From Coturnix japonica (Eukaryota; Chordata; Aves; Galliformes; Phasianidae), in contig NC_029521.1 of the NCBI RefSeq assembly GCF_001577835.2, positions 17,328,470-17,392,469 of the forward strand: a stretch of DNA of 64,000 bases, read 5' to 3'. Below the pieces are notes generated by a model. It was given only the letters and a program-made list of their open reading frames with translations, was not told the origin of the DNA and did no database searches. The number at the start of each line of letters is the position of its first letter. Within the stretch, counting starts at the first letter, position 1. Made by a program: the position numbers and the translations under genes. Shown here piece by piece: positions 22,111 to 36,900 of the stretch.

Positions 22111-25100
22111 CGGGAAGACTGCGATGAGATGTCTGGTTTCCTAAAGAGCAGGGTAATGCTTGGCATCTGCCTACACTGAGCGCTACCAAGTCTGGGTGGA
22201 TGCTGTGGAAGCTGCCTTCTCACCACACTGTAGTGACTCTGTTTTGCTGTTTGCTCTGGAGTCAAGAAACCGACAGTGTGGAAGCCTCAGAGCTCTCCAG
22301 CATGGGTTTTTGGTGTTGGCAGAAGGCTGGCTGTGCATTTCTACAGAAATTAGCACCCAAAAACTGCCTGTGGAGATTTCAGCCTAAGGTGTTTCCTGAT
22401 GCATTTCAGTATTTCCATTTGCTTTTATAATGACATACGTGTTGTTATATAAATGTGTCTTGCATACATTTACAGCCTGCTTTAGGGAAGGTGTCCAAAT
22501 GCAGAGACAGAATAATCTTTTCTTTTTGAAAAATGTGTATGATAATCCCATCACAAAAAAAGAATATATATGTTGGAATGTAAATAGCAGAGATCAACTC
22601 ATGTCATCACTTAGCACGTCAAACAGGCACCTCTTTCTAGATGAGATTTTTGTTTTATTTTTTCATTTGCCTCCAACTAAAACTACTTCACCCACCAGTG
22701 TCACTGTAAATAATTGCCAAGCCAGGAACTGTCTGATTTCCACTGTACGGTGAAGATATTCCTGGTAGTTAAAATAGAGAGTGGAACATTTAACACAAAT
22801 TTTGAATAGTAAGGCTGGCAGCTCACCCTGTAAAAATCCTCATGTTTGGGATAAGCAGGGTGCATTGTGTCAGCTTATAACAGATTGTTAACATTTGGTC
22901 GTGGCTTTTAAGATCCAAGTTGCTTTGTGCCTTGGAGACCAGATTCTTCATAGTGCAGTACTGTGTGCTGTTCTTGCTGTGTCTCTGGGAACTGAAATAC
23001 GTTCCTTGTTTGTGTGTTTGTCTATAAGACAAACTCACTACTTAGCAATTTTCTCTGATAAAATATATGCTTTGTTAAAGTAATAGTTGCTGTCAAAATA
23101 ACATAGGCTGTAAGATGGAAGCAGTTGGCACACCTTGGCTTATTTGGAGCCATCTGTATTTCCATATACATGGATTCTGTCAGCATCTGCAAGCTGTAGG
23201 AAGTCTCTGGCTTTCACTACAGTGCTAAAACTAAATCTTTGTTTGAAAGAATCATATATGTTTGCTAATTTTATTCAATATGCTTGCTCTTTAACAATCA
23301 GGGAAATGATCCTGAAGAATGGAGTCTGTTAAAAATGGTTAACAAGACAGTAGATGAAATTAAGGCAGAGAAATACCAAAAATGAAAGAGCAACATTTTT
23401 GTATGTTCAGCAGTGTTGCTGCATGGCTCTGTAGCAGGAGGTAGGCAGCATTATGGAAAAACCTGTACTCAGTGTCTCTGTTTATCTCCAGTTTAGCATT
23501 CGTTAAAAAGGAAAGTGAATGTGCGCATACTGTTTTGTATGCATGTTTTTGTGCACATGCCCTACCTTGAGTTTTTGAGGCTGCCGGCTGAAGACAAATC
23601 TTGCTGAGAAGAAGAGCTCTAAAAAATTAAGATCCTAGAGATGTAATTGAAGTAGGAATCTAGGTAGAAGTGAGAGCCCCTACTAATAGTCTCGCTGGTA
23701 GAAGTCTGTGCTTTGGACACAACTCTTATTAAGCACAATTGAGACCACAAGAAGTGAGACATTATTAATGCCCTGATCCTAGAGAAAATATTGACAATCA
23801 CATTCATCTTCCTAGATACCAGGATGCAAGATGCAAATGCTTAAGAAACCATACAGTGAGTCAGAGGCAATGACAGGAATAGAAACACTGCCCGACTCAT
23901 CTTTCTATATTGGGCGTAGCGAAGTGAAGAGTAAACTTATTGCAGAGGCAAGAAAAAGAGATGGGGAAAAACACAACACAGTGTGATAATCAGTGTGTGC
24001 AGTGAATTGACAAAGTCAGTTGGCAGGCTTTGTTTTTAAGACGTGTGGATGTTCCATGCATGAAACTAAACCAGAATAAAATAGGAAGGGTCCAAAAACA
24101 GTACTGTAGAAGATAACCACTAGACTGGGTGAAACAGCCTCTTGGGACTCCAGGTTACTTGCAAGCTCATTCTTTCTTGAAAAAGGAAACTTCCCCAGAG
24201 AATATATGTAAAACATATTGCAGTGTATATAAATGCATGTAATCCCTTCACACTGTACATTTTTAAATGCTATCACTGTACTGGAAAACTACCTGCTCAG
24301 TGAAACCTGTGTCAGAAACACTAACTGGTTTCCCTTTCCCTTTCCTTCCCTTCTGCTTCTTTCACTTCTCCCTCATAATGCTATCTCATCCAAGACTCAG
24401 TGCTCACATATTTATAGCACATATTATGGTTAAGTAGAAATCTGGTTCAGAACTTAAAATTAAGGCTTTGATAGCATACTATTATCACATTCAGAGCTCA
24501 AACCACTGTAGGCCCCTACTGCACTGGCTGGCAAGGTGAGTGCAACAGATCAAAGCTCCGTCATCAGGCAGCTTGTAACCCTTCAGCTCAAGGATTTGCC
24601 ACACAGCCCTTGCATGCTGTGCCACTGTGCTTGCTAACTTTGCTCCACATTGAGACCCAGCTTGAGGGCGCTGCAAGGTCCAAAAGGCAATGACTGCACA
24701 CTGCAAGCCACACTCATCCAGTGCCAGTCATTACTGCTTTGTCAAATGGATTTAATGCCAACAGTGGTCAATCAGCTAGTTCTTCTGATACTTTGTCCCA
24801 AAGAGAGAGAACTTTTATAACCAAGTGTGTGAAGTGATATTGTTTAGTGGAATGTGATTACACTGTGCGAATATGCATTGAGGTGCTGATGAAACAATGC
24901 ACTGAGGAAGTGGTCCTCCTTACAGTCTGAATGACAGCATTTGAGTTGCACTAAACTGGTTTTTTGATTACCTTTGTGACTACTGCTGGTGAGTATCTTT
25001 AAAGGCCTTAGAAAAAAATATCATGCAGAATTGAAGGCAAAAATAAAACATCTGAAACAAGTATGATTATCTATCTCGCTACCTATTTATTTTGCTCTGT

Positions 25101-28100
25101 ATAGCTAAAGAATATATCCAGTTTTGCACAAGTGTGAATACATGTGTATGTATACATATGTATGAGTCTTGGCTCTAGGTAATTTATTCTTGCTTTCAGT
25201 GCTCTGTGAATTTCATTAACCTGATCGTACACTGAGACTGCTAATCTATTTGTACAGTGAAGCCAACATTTAGTGTTGAAATTAGCATCTTTATTACAGA
25301 GATATGGTTTACCTGCATTGGAATTCACTGAATAATTCATTGTTTCAGAAGCTGTCTAGACAAGTTAAAGAAAGAATAACTTAGTCAACAGCAAAGTATC
25401 AAAAGCATGCTGAGTCTGTTTGTGATTAATAGAAATAGTCTGTGATGTCCAATACAGAGTCCATGATTGCTCTTCACGTTGTTTGAAGTTAATATGGCTC
25501 TGAAAGTGATTTCGCTGAGAGCTGTTGAATAATCAGCTCCTGAATTCAGACCAACAGGCAGAAGAACAATAATTACAGGCAAGTTGTTCTTCCACAGTAT
25601 TTGCTGGAGTCACAGTGCAATGGGCACTCAGCAAAGAAGACACCACCTCTTGCACATTTGGACCACTGAGCAGTTAAATAGGTGTCCTTGAGAGATAAGG
25701 GGATGTTTCTTAATATTTTTTATTAATCTTCTTTGGAGGAATAATATTTTAAAAAGTTTCAGTGTTAAAGAAGAAACACCATAGTGTCTTCTTTATTGCT
25801 ATTTTCACAAAAGCATTTAAAACCAGCTCAACAAAAGGTGGTGTTTCTTTGCAGAAGATTTGCTGATCAGGTTCTTTCATGCCAGGATGAGGTGTTTTCA
25901 TCTACTGTAGTTGACAAATTCTCTAGGTACTGCATCTCTATCTTCTCTGTGTATCTGGTTTATGTCATCTAAACAGAATGATTATGTCTCCTAATGAATG
26001 GGTCTTTGAGGTTTTGTCTACAGTCAGTCAGCTATGGCTGTGCAATGCAGCATGTCCTACCATCTCCACCCAGATCAGAAGATTTACAGGAGCGCAGCCT
26101 GGCTCCCTTTCTGCTCTTGCCCTGAGTTTCCTTCCCACAGATGCCCATGTGCCCAGGAGAGCAACCAGGTCAGCATATACGGGGCTTTCTAACGGATGGG
26201 TAAGAACATTTCTACATAAACACAAGAATATCTGGAGCTAAATGTTTAGATGTTTTTGGAGTTTGCTCAATGCAGACATCATGGATGCTGTTTGGAGCAT
26301 GGTGTGGGCTTCTAGCTGATACTGAGGCATTTGGTTGAGACTCTAGTGAGCTGTCCTTATCAATCTAGATGTCTTGTGTAAATTCCTCTCATTGGAAATG
26401 CCTGGAGACATCATTGTAGAAGAGTAATTTAAATATAGGTGCAATATATTTACCTTCCAGGTCTGACATAAAACTTGTGGTTTTGCTAAGTGTATATCCT
26501 GCTATCTGGAGGTTCACATCTCTTTGAATGTCTCTGTTGTTTCCTTTGGCAATAGTTAGCATTGCTGTAATTGTTCTGCTTCCTTCTTTGTTCCCTTATT
26601 TAAGCAATTTTGTTAATGCTGTCATTTTATGGAAGTCTACCTTTTCACATATAATTAATGTGGTTAGCACATGACTACTGTAAATAATAAGTACTGATAA
26701 TAACAGGAGTACAAAAGATATTTAAATGATTAACTTATTAAAATAATTGGTAGATTTAAAAACCTTAAAACTGTGAAAATCAAGACGTGGGGAGGCTGGA
26801 GCTGTGTAGGAGGTCCAATCAAATATCCCTTCAATCGCAGCTTTAATATGAACAAACATGAAAGAAAACAACTAATTCAAAGGGCTTGCTTTTCAAAGGA
26901 ACATCCCTTAACTGTGCATTTTACCAGAGCTATCTTGCTTCAATTGCTTCTATTTAATCTTTTCTGTTAGCAATAAATATACAAAAAGAATATTATTTGT
27001 AGACATTTTCCTTCAAAAAAAGATCATAAATCCTTATTGTGATTGAACAAATGAGTTCAGCATTGTGCCAAGAAGCAAGTGAATACTTATTACTAAATAG
27101 AAGAATCATGTTCATGTTCCAAGACAGATGAGGCTAATAGAATTTCTTTCAGTCTGCTGGGTAAAGGCTTTGCTTAAAGGCAAAATCTGTCTTTGGTGAT
27201 AGCTCTGTTCTGATCAGCTTCAGTAATTCAGCTCATTCTCCAGTGAATTTCTGAACTAATATCACACTGGTAAGATATCATGTAGTTTTCTCAAGACATT
27301 TTTCTTTCTGTCACTCTTCGGATCTGGCATAAGCAAGTCACTCTGGTTTTCTCCATCTGCTGTTCTCGGTGACCCAGCTTTTATCAGCACCTCAGCACAG
27401 CTGCAGTCAGCTGCTCTCACCAATAAGCTCAGACCAGGAGCTGGGTTGTCATGCACTGCTCCTGGCCTGCTGGCTCTAGCTTTCTTGGGAGGGTTGGTAG
27501 TAACTGAGTGCTGGTATTTCCCACTCAGCACCTTCAAAGGCGCTTTCAGATGGTGCAAATATTCCACATTAAATAAAGAAGATAACTCAGGCAGAAGTGA
27601 AAAGCCCAGTATGACATTTAGGTACGGTCCAAAAACCCAGAAGCTTTGATGCCCCAGCAGCCCTGGTGCAGCACTCCTGACTTTCTGATGTCTGGCAGGC
27701 AGGGAGCAGTGCTGTTAGGCAGAGCAGCCTGCGAGGCAACCTGGAGTAGCATCTGTTTGAGTCGGCTTCTGACACAGCCCATCATTTAGGAGGCAGAAAG
27801 ATGATTTTAGTGTAATCTATGCCCTCTCACATCTGTGCTCTGTTTTTAAGTTCCACTGTTCAAAAGCCAGAACTTGAACAACAACACATCCAGATGCTTG
27901 AGTACTTTGTGACAACAGCTGCCCTTTTTCAAGTGGCAGAGCAGAGAGCTTTTTGATTTTGCTTTATAAACAGAAATGCAAAATACACTACATTACTACA
28001 GCAGTCACTACCTTCGTTATTCTAACCAGTGTTTAGTCTAGATTATAGTAATCAAGATAATAACTGAAAAACTCTATAATAAAGTGTTGCTTGTTTCAAA

Positions 28101-31100
28101 GTGTTATGTCCATATTCCATAAGACACAAACATTTAATTGACTGTCATTGCATTTATAAAGCCAGCTTTAAGAAATGCAGTCTATCGTGTGATTCCAATA
28201 GGGGGCACACACAGCACTTTGCAGGATGAACAATTTCTGATAACTGCTTCAACAAACTGATGCAGCAGAATTACTGCCAAATCATATTCAGATTCCTATA
28301 GAAATTAATAATGTGTGCTGCACTTCAGACAAAAGGATTGGACAGGAATGTGTGGCCTTGGTTTGTTTGACAAGATGCAAATTCCAGTTTTTCAGAAAAC
28401 CAATGTGTTTTTCTCACTTTGTTTTGTCTAGGTCCCCATGATGTATAAATGGTTTTTGGACAGAATGTGCATGAGATTTGCAGAGGCTAGACTGAAAATG
28501 GATTTTCTGTCTGTGTAGGATAGTGCTCATTATTAAGAAGTGCAGTTTAATCTGTACTTAAAGTAATTTGACTTTTAAGAATTTCAAACAGCCACAGCAT
28601 TGATTTCTGCTTTGTCTTACACTTGTTCATTTTAGAGAATTAGTGACACAGTGCTTGCCAGCAACCTGGGAGGTTTTCTAGCTCCCAGTAGATGTGATAC
28701 ACAACAGCTACTGAATTTTAGTTTTTCACAAGGACCATTTCAAGCTCTAGCTCTTGTAAGTTTGCTTGCAGCTTCTATTAGAACTATTTGGATGACATGC
28801 TCAGGCAGCGCAGAGATGAGGTGCAATTTTTTTTCTATCCTGAGGAGATGACCAAGCCACTGCCAGCAGTAAAGCTTGGTGCTGGGATGAGCTGGGTTTG
28901 TGGAGTAACAACAGTTAGGTACGCAGTGTGTAAGCAAGAAAGAAGTGATGCCAGAAGACAGATAAAAGCATTTTGAAGGTTTCACAACCCCACATTCATT
29001 CTTTCCTTGAAGATCCACATTCCCACAACCTAGCCAACTTGCATTTAGAAAGATCTTGAGATTCTTCCTGAATATTCATTCAAAAGCACAAACTTCCTAT
29101 TATCTTAGCTGGGTTATTATCCCACACTGTCAAGCAACGCTAAGCCTATCTTCCCCGTACCGTAAGCTTACCTTATGGCTGTACTTAGAGATATTACTCA
29201 ATGCAGTGCTAGATTCTGATACTGTAGTGAGGAACACAGTGTAAAAACCTGCACAGATTAACTCAGCAACACAAGCTTTCAGTGTGATCTGGAAAATAGC
29301 TCAGGATATGCATAGGATGTATCACTGGATTACTAATAGGTGACATTTCTGCATGGTAAATATACGTCTCTCCTTTCTCCCCCCTTCCTTTCTCCTTCCT
29401 ATCCATCCATGGTGCCAGATGTTATATGTTGGTTATTATAGATAGACAAACATTTCTTAGTGAATATACTCAACAATTAGCCTTAAGAAATAATGCATGT
29501 TAGGAGTTTCTGCCCTTTTGCTTTGCTTGTGCTTAACCCCAATTGCACTGGCTGTGCCTGGCTGCAGCATTTCCTAAGGGCCTGTTGCCAGCTTTGCACA
29601 GCTTAAACACAGAGCAGAAAATTGAACCTTACCCCTTCCAGCCACTCCCTGTTACTCTGTTTGCCCAAGGTAAGGGAGGGCTGTTTTAAGGATAAACTTC
29701 TGTTTACTATTATTCAGAACCTGGTTAAGCATTCACAAACAGCGCTTTTAGATTTGCTTCTAGCTGTTTATTCATGTCTGCATTATCTAGCTTCGTGTGC
29801 TGCAAAACCAACAGAACTGCCAGGGCTGTAAAGTAGTATGGCAAGAAAACTGGGGTATTTTCCAGCCATATCAGTTCTTCATTCTGATACATTGCATTGC
29901 TACAAAAACAGCTGAGATGGTTTAACAGCAGGCAGGATTAAGAAGGTGAATGCATGACCAGAGCTGGGGTGAAGGAAAATGGTGTGCACACCAACATTGC
30001 CACTGAACAATTGTTCACACTTTCTACTGTTTGCTCTTATACACCCTGGGACAACATTTTCAACTGTCTGGGAAAAGTTGGAAGGCTTCTGTGCTGGTTG
30101 AATCCCAAATAAAGATAATAAAAGTAAATGAAACAACATCATCTGCAAGGAGTTCTAAATCAGTTCAGTCCTCACTGAGTTCAAAAGGAAAGAGTGTTTC
30201 AATCTCCATACCTTTTTCTTAGTGGACTTCTGTTGCCACTAAATTTAGTGGATAGGACTTTGGTATTCTCAGGTCCTGATGCTTAGTCTCACCAAACGTT
30301 TACAGCTATTCTGTGTATGCATAAATAACAACTGAACTACTGTAGGTTCAGAGCAGCATCAAATCGGATCAGCTAGATTATTTCTGAAGAGTTAATGTAA
30401 GCATAGCTTGTGATGGAAAGGCCTTCACTTGAAGAATGCAAAGACCAAATCCTGTTCTCAGAGCCCCTAAAGTGTGTTGCAACACAAATTTCAAGGAAAA
30501 AAAAACAAACAAGAAAAAAATCCATGTTGACTTGGCAAAAACCAAAATAATCTGATTTTTTTTTTTCTACTTGTATTTTATCATCCATTGCAGTGATTTT
30601 GTTAGTATTAATGATTCAGCAAGTAAATAGAGTACAAGGCTGCAACAGGAATTTGTGATAATGCTGTAATCACCATGTGGGTGGACCAACAGCTTTTTAT
30701 CAACTACATACTAGCTTTAGAAATGTAAACTAAGAATGTATACAACTCTCATGGCATGTGACATTAAAAGCTGGCAGGAAAGTACAAAGTAGAGACCTTG
30801 CAGCTGAACAAGCTGTCGTAAAATTATTTTCTGTTGTAGCCTGAGGAACAAGATAACATTTGAAGCAGGGATATTGGGAAGTCAGCAGTCTCTTGATGAT
30901 GATACTCAGTGGGTAACAGATTAAGTTTCTACGCAGGGATGTCATCTATGCAGGGCAGTTTTGCAGTGGGTAACATGGAGTTTACAAACATGAAGAGTCT
31001 TCTAGTGCCTGGAAGTGGCTGGAAAGTCTTCAAGCCTGTAGCAGAGCAGTGGAAAACATTGTATAACCCACTCCAGTGCTCAGGGAGGTTTTGACACTCT

Positions 31101-34100
31101 TTGAATCACAGAAAGCATAAGCATACACCAGCAAGGCACCACAGGCTGAACTGTCCAAGTATATGATGCTTCTGAGTGTGATTTAATTCTGGGGCTGCAG
31201 CACAACTGGGAATGTTCTAAGGAGAAGGCTGCAGTATGTGGGAGCCTGCCAAACAGCGTATCTCTGAATGTCTTAATTAATTGCTAGCTAGAGCCTGTGA
31301 TGAGATCATGTCCAGAAGGCATTGTATTAAAAGTGCAAACTGTTATTAGAGTGGAGAGTAAGACTGTTCTTGCCAAAGGAATAGAGCCTCTGTAGTGAAC
31401 TGCCAAACAGCACAAGTGTATTGCAAATAGAAAACCACCTGAACTTTGTGGAGCCCAAGGGTATGGTTCTTCTTATATATTGATCTGAGGAAGCCATTCC
31501 ATCTCTTAATTACAGAGGTAATGAAACGGCACAAGGAAACTAACAGATACATATTGATTATATGTGTAACTTCATTGGTTAACCAAAATCTGATGCCTAG
31601 CTATACTGTTCCTTTGAAAAGAATAATGCAGTGATGGACATTGGCTTAGTTTTTGTACAGCTTGTTCCTCAATAAATATCCCAGTGTTTTCTCAGTGTTG
31701 TCAGTAGCATTGTGTAAGTCTTTTCCTGCAAGGACCATACACCAAAGCATGCAGAATTCATAAACATGTATTTTTAACATGTAGTATTTTTAGCTCATAG
31801 TATACCTTGCTATAAACTTTTGCAGGATTGGATCCTTTGCCCATGTTCCCAGCATCCTTGAAAACAGTTGCTTGGCTTATATTGTTACAGAATATTCCTT
31901 ACACTTTAGACTTGGGAGTAAAAAATTGTCTGCATCACTGTTACTGATAATTGAATGAAGCAATTTGAATGAACTGATCAAAATGGAAACCAGAATTAAA
32001 ACTACTTACCTAGAACTGTGTTAATTATATCAGAGATATGTGACATTTTCTAAGTGTTCAAGACCTTCGAAAGGTTGCAGTGATAGACGAGATCTCTTCC
32101 TAACATGGGACTGTACCGAAAGGTCAGCTGTCAAAAACAGACAAGGATGCAGACATTCCTAGTTCTGTGCAGCCTGTGTATTTACCAGCCCTGAAGGCAT
32201 CAGGAATGGGTCACTGAAGCATACCATAAATCTTTGGAACAAGGGGCAGGGTTTCAGTTTGTGCAATCCCCTGAGTAAGGAGTATTGAGATGCCTGGCTT
32301 GTTTCTTATATGACACTTCAATTGAAAACTCTTTGGAGCAAAGTCTACCTGCATTATTTATTTGTACAGTCTCACCCAGTGGAGACTTGCTTATATGGAT
32401 CTTCTGTGTGTGCTCTGTGACATAAAATAATTAAATCAGTGATGATTGCTTCTTTTCTTTTTCAGTGACTAAAAGTGAAAACAAATGAGCCAAGTTCATT
32501 TGTTGCTTAGCTCTTATCTCATATGCATTCCCTTGCTCCCTCCCCACAGATGTCATCGTGCTCAGAGCTAAGGTAGAAAAGATGTTCTTTTTGTTATCCA
32601 AAACACCTGGAGTATCTTTTCCATGGTTGAGATATTTTATAAATTGAGCTCCCACAGAAGAGTTCTGAGCACAGAAAAAGCAATTCAGCTTCACAATTAT
32701 GTGGTGTTATTTCTTTACAGACTTCAATTCAGTAAAGTTTCCTCCTTAGTAATGGTCACCTTTAGAGAGCCAGGAGCACAGAGGATCTTATTACAAGCAA
32801 ATTGCCCTAATCAGTTGGAGAACAATATTCAGCTAAGCAGCTATTTCCTTTGCACTAACAAATTATGCTATTGCTTGTCTAAAACACTGGATACTGAGGG
32901 TTAGAACTATAGAATAAACAATGTAATTTTTAATAGTATCAGGCGACAGCACAGTTACATCGTGGTGTGGTTAGGATAGTATCTCATGTCACGGTTTCTT
33001 AAATGTCAGTAAACACAGGAGGTTCACACTCTGACCCATCATTTCCAACCTATGGTCGTAGAATAATCTCTTTCAGTTGTACTGATTCACCTCTTTGGGG
33101 GTCTTGCCCTAAAGTGAATCAGAGCAATGATCTGTTGCTGATGACCCTCTACATACTCTGGATTACCTGCTCACCCTGCTCTGCCAGGTGACATTGAGCT
33201 GTGTGCCCAGAGATGCACATGGGCTTCTGTGAATTACTGCCTTGACTTTCAGATGCTTGGCTAAAAGTTGTTTCATTAATAGCTGTGTGGGAACCATGTA
33301 ATACATATCCTTGCTAATACCTTCTTTAATTCTTTAGTTGTAAAAAATAAATAGAATAGCAACACAACTCCACCATCTAATAGTAACTGTATTTTATACT
33401 TCATATAACATTTTCCATCTTTCAAAAAGGTAATGGAAATCATAATATGTATTTTACAAGCACAAAACTGAGGCACTAAAGATGAAGTAAGTTGTCTGTG
33501 TTCACATAAAATCAGTGGAAGCTAAGAATATAGCTTTCGTCTTCTGACTGCTGGGCTGTGCAGCCAGTAAACCACAGGACTGAGAATTTCTGGGAAGTAC
33601 AAGATAGAACTTCATAATCCTCCTTGGTTTCTAAATTTCAACATACAAGATTGATTGAGATACTAAATAATTTTCTGGAAATCTGTTGAAAAGTACATAA
33701 AATCTGTCTGTTTAGCAAGTCCTTGCAGTGGGAATCAGTACAAATCAGTGAACTGGGTGTGTGAAACAACTTGTTGGAATCTCTAATGTAATTACCAACA
33801 ATTCCAGTTGCACTGACTGAAATAAGTTCATTCTAAGCCCATCCTGTGTGACAACCTTAGTGCTAGTCTTCATTTTGCTTAGCATCTTGTACTGCATTGC
33901 CAGCTCTGCATTAAAATCGTGGTTTTCATAGGTTTAGATAATAGCAGTCTATTCAGGAGTGACACTGCAATACAGCATCCCAGTGAAACAGTGAACACCA
34001 TTACAAATATGCACAATACAAGTGCTTGTTTAACCCCAAAATCTACTCTAATCAAGGCAGCTTATATGTCCTGGTACAGAATGAGCTCTTGGATAATTCA

Positions 34101-35640
34101 TAGTTTATAGATTCACATCGCATCCACCCTTTCCTTACTTGTATGGCATACAGTGCTGCTGTGTCTTCAGTACAATTCACTTTATCTCACACTGCCCAGA
34201 GTAACAATGAACATACAGATGACAAGTGAAATCACTGTTGGTCCCTCGTTACTGGTTATGAAGTCTCCAGTTTAAGATGGGTAGAACACTACTCAGGCCC
34301 TTTTTTTGTTTTTAATTAATTCTGAAGACACAGTATCAATCCTGCTTATGGCCATTGACTAAAGCACTCCTTGGGATATTATGCCTGCTGCATCAGCTTA
34401 AGATACTACAGGCTCAATGTGTTGCAGGGTAGAAGAGAAAACCTACCATCTTAGTTATAACAAAAAGCTTAACTAAAAAGCTTGAGTTAACTAAACAGCA
34501 TTATTAGTTCATCTTTGCTAATGGTTTGGTTTGACTGAAGCAGTCTACAAAGTATTTCTACAAGCAGTTCAGCTGGTACATCCAAAAGGCAGGTAGCAAC
34601 CCTCACTTCCGAGCAGCTGATGGTTATTCATCTGGCACAGCTGTAGCTGAATGAAGCAGCATGTCTTCTATCAAGGTAGGCATGGCACAACAAAAAATCC
34701 AGTTTGGATTCATTTCTTCTCTAGCCTCTGCCATTCCAAGTACTTGCTACTTGCCCAACCTCAGGGGTACAGCTGCAGGGCAACAAGAAAGGGGGGGTGG
34801 AAATACTTACAACCTATTTTTCTTTCTTTGCTAAAGCCAAGACCAGAAGGCTATATACTGCAACACTCTAAGTCAAAACACCATGAAATGCATCAACTTT
34901 TTTGTCTTGAAGATTCTCAGTTAAACTTCTTCCTAAAACACCCACAGGTAAGGGGGAAAGCATTTAGAGAGGCTGACTGCTTCTGCAGTATCTCCATTTC
35001 ACAATGAGGCCTCTCTCTGGGCATGCCCCTCTGACTACCTTTAAAAGCCAGGACCCCCACCACACTGCAGGGCATGCAAAGGTGGTTACAGAATGGAGGA
35101 CACCTCTGGCTATGGGCTTCCTGCAGACGTGTACCTTCCTTATTACCAACTGTGAGTATTTACTGCAGAAATGCAAAAGCAATTTGTGAGGCTTAGGTGT
35201 TCCCTTTGGTGCTTGCACAGGGAGAGCGGCAGTTTATGTTATTGCTGCTGCTGTGGGGGCTCAAAGCCCACATACTGTTCCTTTTACACGTGGTTTTTGG
35301 CCCTCCTCTCCCATGAAAAAGGGGATACTGTAAGAATTATGTTTTTCTCTAAGAGCAGCAGTGGGAAGCACAGGGATGGCGCTGCCTGCACGTGTCTTCC
35401 ATCCTCGCTGCTGCTGCTGCTAACCTGGCGAGCTGTGAAATCCCATCGCGGTTCTCTAGGGGGTTCACCCTACGGCCTCACGGTGCCCATCCTTCCCTTT
35501 TCTCTCTCCACCTCCTCTTCCCCAGATCTCACGCACTGCCGGTGTCCCCGCTGCATCTATCGCTGGTTTTATTATCCTTGTTCTCACAAAAAAAAAAGGG
35601 TTATTTGCCGAATACCCCGTCGATTCCCCGTTCCGACCCC
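22111..35640. other. 13.5-kb intergenic region, DRD1C to TBC1D12
   Basis: No coding or RNA gene is recognised on either strand; open frames are short and unlike known families. DRD1C and TBC1D12 are divergent, so this is their shared upstream space and may hold enhancers of either. I see no tRNA-like cloverleaf, no long tandem array and no well-preserved transposon. Confidence 0.55.
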
Positions 35641-36900
35641 AGTTATCCCCGCACTGTTTCGCTTTGCTGCGCAGGGAGCTGCTGGGCTCCGTGCTCGGGG
35701 CAGACCGGGAACGGCCGGGCGGGGAGGAGCCGCCGGGTGCCGCCGTGGCAGAGCTGCGCGGCACGGCGGGGAATACGGCAGTCGGCGCTGGGCTGGAGGC
35801 GCGTTTGGCGGCAATACGGTAACGTGAGGGCGGGCCGGGTCCCGCCTGGCTGCCGGCTCTATGGTCCCGGATGTGGCCGCGCCGGCGGAGGGCGCTGTCC
35901 GTGCGCTCCGTCTCTATGGCGTCTCCCTGCGGGGCGGGCTCCGCGCCTGCGCGATGCGGGCCGGCTGCCCCCCCCCGCCGAGGCCGCGGTCCCGTTTGCA
36001 GAGCGGCGGCTGTCAGCGGTCGCGGCGCCGCCGGTGCTGAGCAGCGCGCCCCGCCCCGCCCCGCCCCCCTCGGCCTCCGCCGCGCCGCTGGGGGGGCTGC
36101 GCCGCCGGCACCTGCGGGGCTCCGCGGCGGCAAATGGTGGGGCCGGACGATGGCGGAGCTCCGGGCGGCGCGGCCGTGCTTCCCGCGGGCCGGCAGGAGG
36201 CGGCGGCGGCGGAGGAGGAGGCGGAGGAGGAGGACGGAGAGCGGGATGGGAGCCGGGGCCTGAGCCGCGGGAGCGCCGGGCCGGCGGCGGGGCGGGAGCG
36301 GCTGCTGCAGCGGTACCTGGCGGCGCTGGGCCCCGCGGCGGGCGGGCGGCGCTGCCCCGAGAAGGCCGCCAACGGGGCCGCCTGCGCCGTGGGGCCCCGC
36401 GGGAGGATGAGCAACGGGGACGCCGGCTTCCTGCTGCCGGGCGGGCCGGCGCCTCGGGAGGAGGACGAGGAGGAGGAAGTGAAGCTGCACAACGGGGGCT
36501 TCCTCCTCTGCCCGCCCGGCCCGGGGGGCGGCACCGCCGCGGGCACCGCGTTGGAGGAGCCGCTGCGGAGCTGCTGCCTGCGGGGCGAGGCGGGGGGCAG
36601 CCCCCCCAGCGGCTCCGCCGCTCCCCCCGCCTTCACGGACGTGAGCCTGAACTCTCGCAACACGTACGAAGTGAGTCGCCGCCGCAGCGCCCCGGAGCAC
36701 CTGCCTCCCGCCTCCGAGCCGCCGCAGGAGCCGGCAGAGAGGGCCCGGCGGGCGGGCATCGCCGGTGCCGGGAGCAGCTTGGCCGAGTTCTTCAGCAGGT
36801 ACGGCCGGGAGGGGCGCGGCGGTGAAGCGGCTGTCACCGCTGTACGGACGGTGCGCTTACACTGCAGCCTGCTGCGGGCACCGGAGCGCTGCGCTGTCTG
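35640..36900. promoter_or_regulatory. TBC1D12: CpG island promoter of TBC1D12
   Basis: A dense CpG island begins about 0.5 kb upstream of the TBC1D12 ATG and covers exon 1. A run of CCGCCCCGCC-type GC boxes at 36049-36069 lies about 65-85 bp before the start codon. Long open frames on both strands here (up to 477 codons) are by-products of GC-rich sequence. Confidence 0.8.
36134..36798 (+). CDS. TBC1D12: TBC1D12 coding exon 1
   Basis: 665 nt, residues 1-222 (last codon split). Contains a GCG/GAG triplet tract (36196-36237) giving an Ala/Glu run, and the conserved EEPLRSCCL and [10 protein letters not shown] blocks. It ends TTCAGCAG|GTACGG. Translation continues into the intron without an early stop, so the splice was set by homology (FFSR joined to [11 protein letters not shown]). 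Confidence 0.93.

Noticed and set aside
20454-22144. Plus-strand open frames of 90-168 codons opposite DRD1C
   Set aside because: They are antisense shadows of the receptor coding exon.
34651-35190. Possible exons with splice-like ends upstream of TBC1D12
   Set aside because: The frames are short and unlike known proteins, and the splice contexts do not form a consistent phase chain.
35392-36825. 477-codon plus-strand and 411-codon minus-strand open frames over the TBC1D12 promoter
   Set aside because: They lie in a CpG island where stop codons are scarce, are low-complexity Arg/Ala/Gly/Pro strings, and overlap exon 1 of TBC1D12, which has clear homology in another frame.
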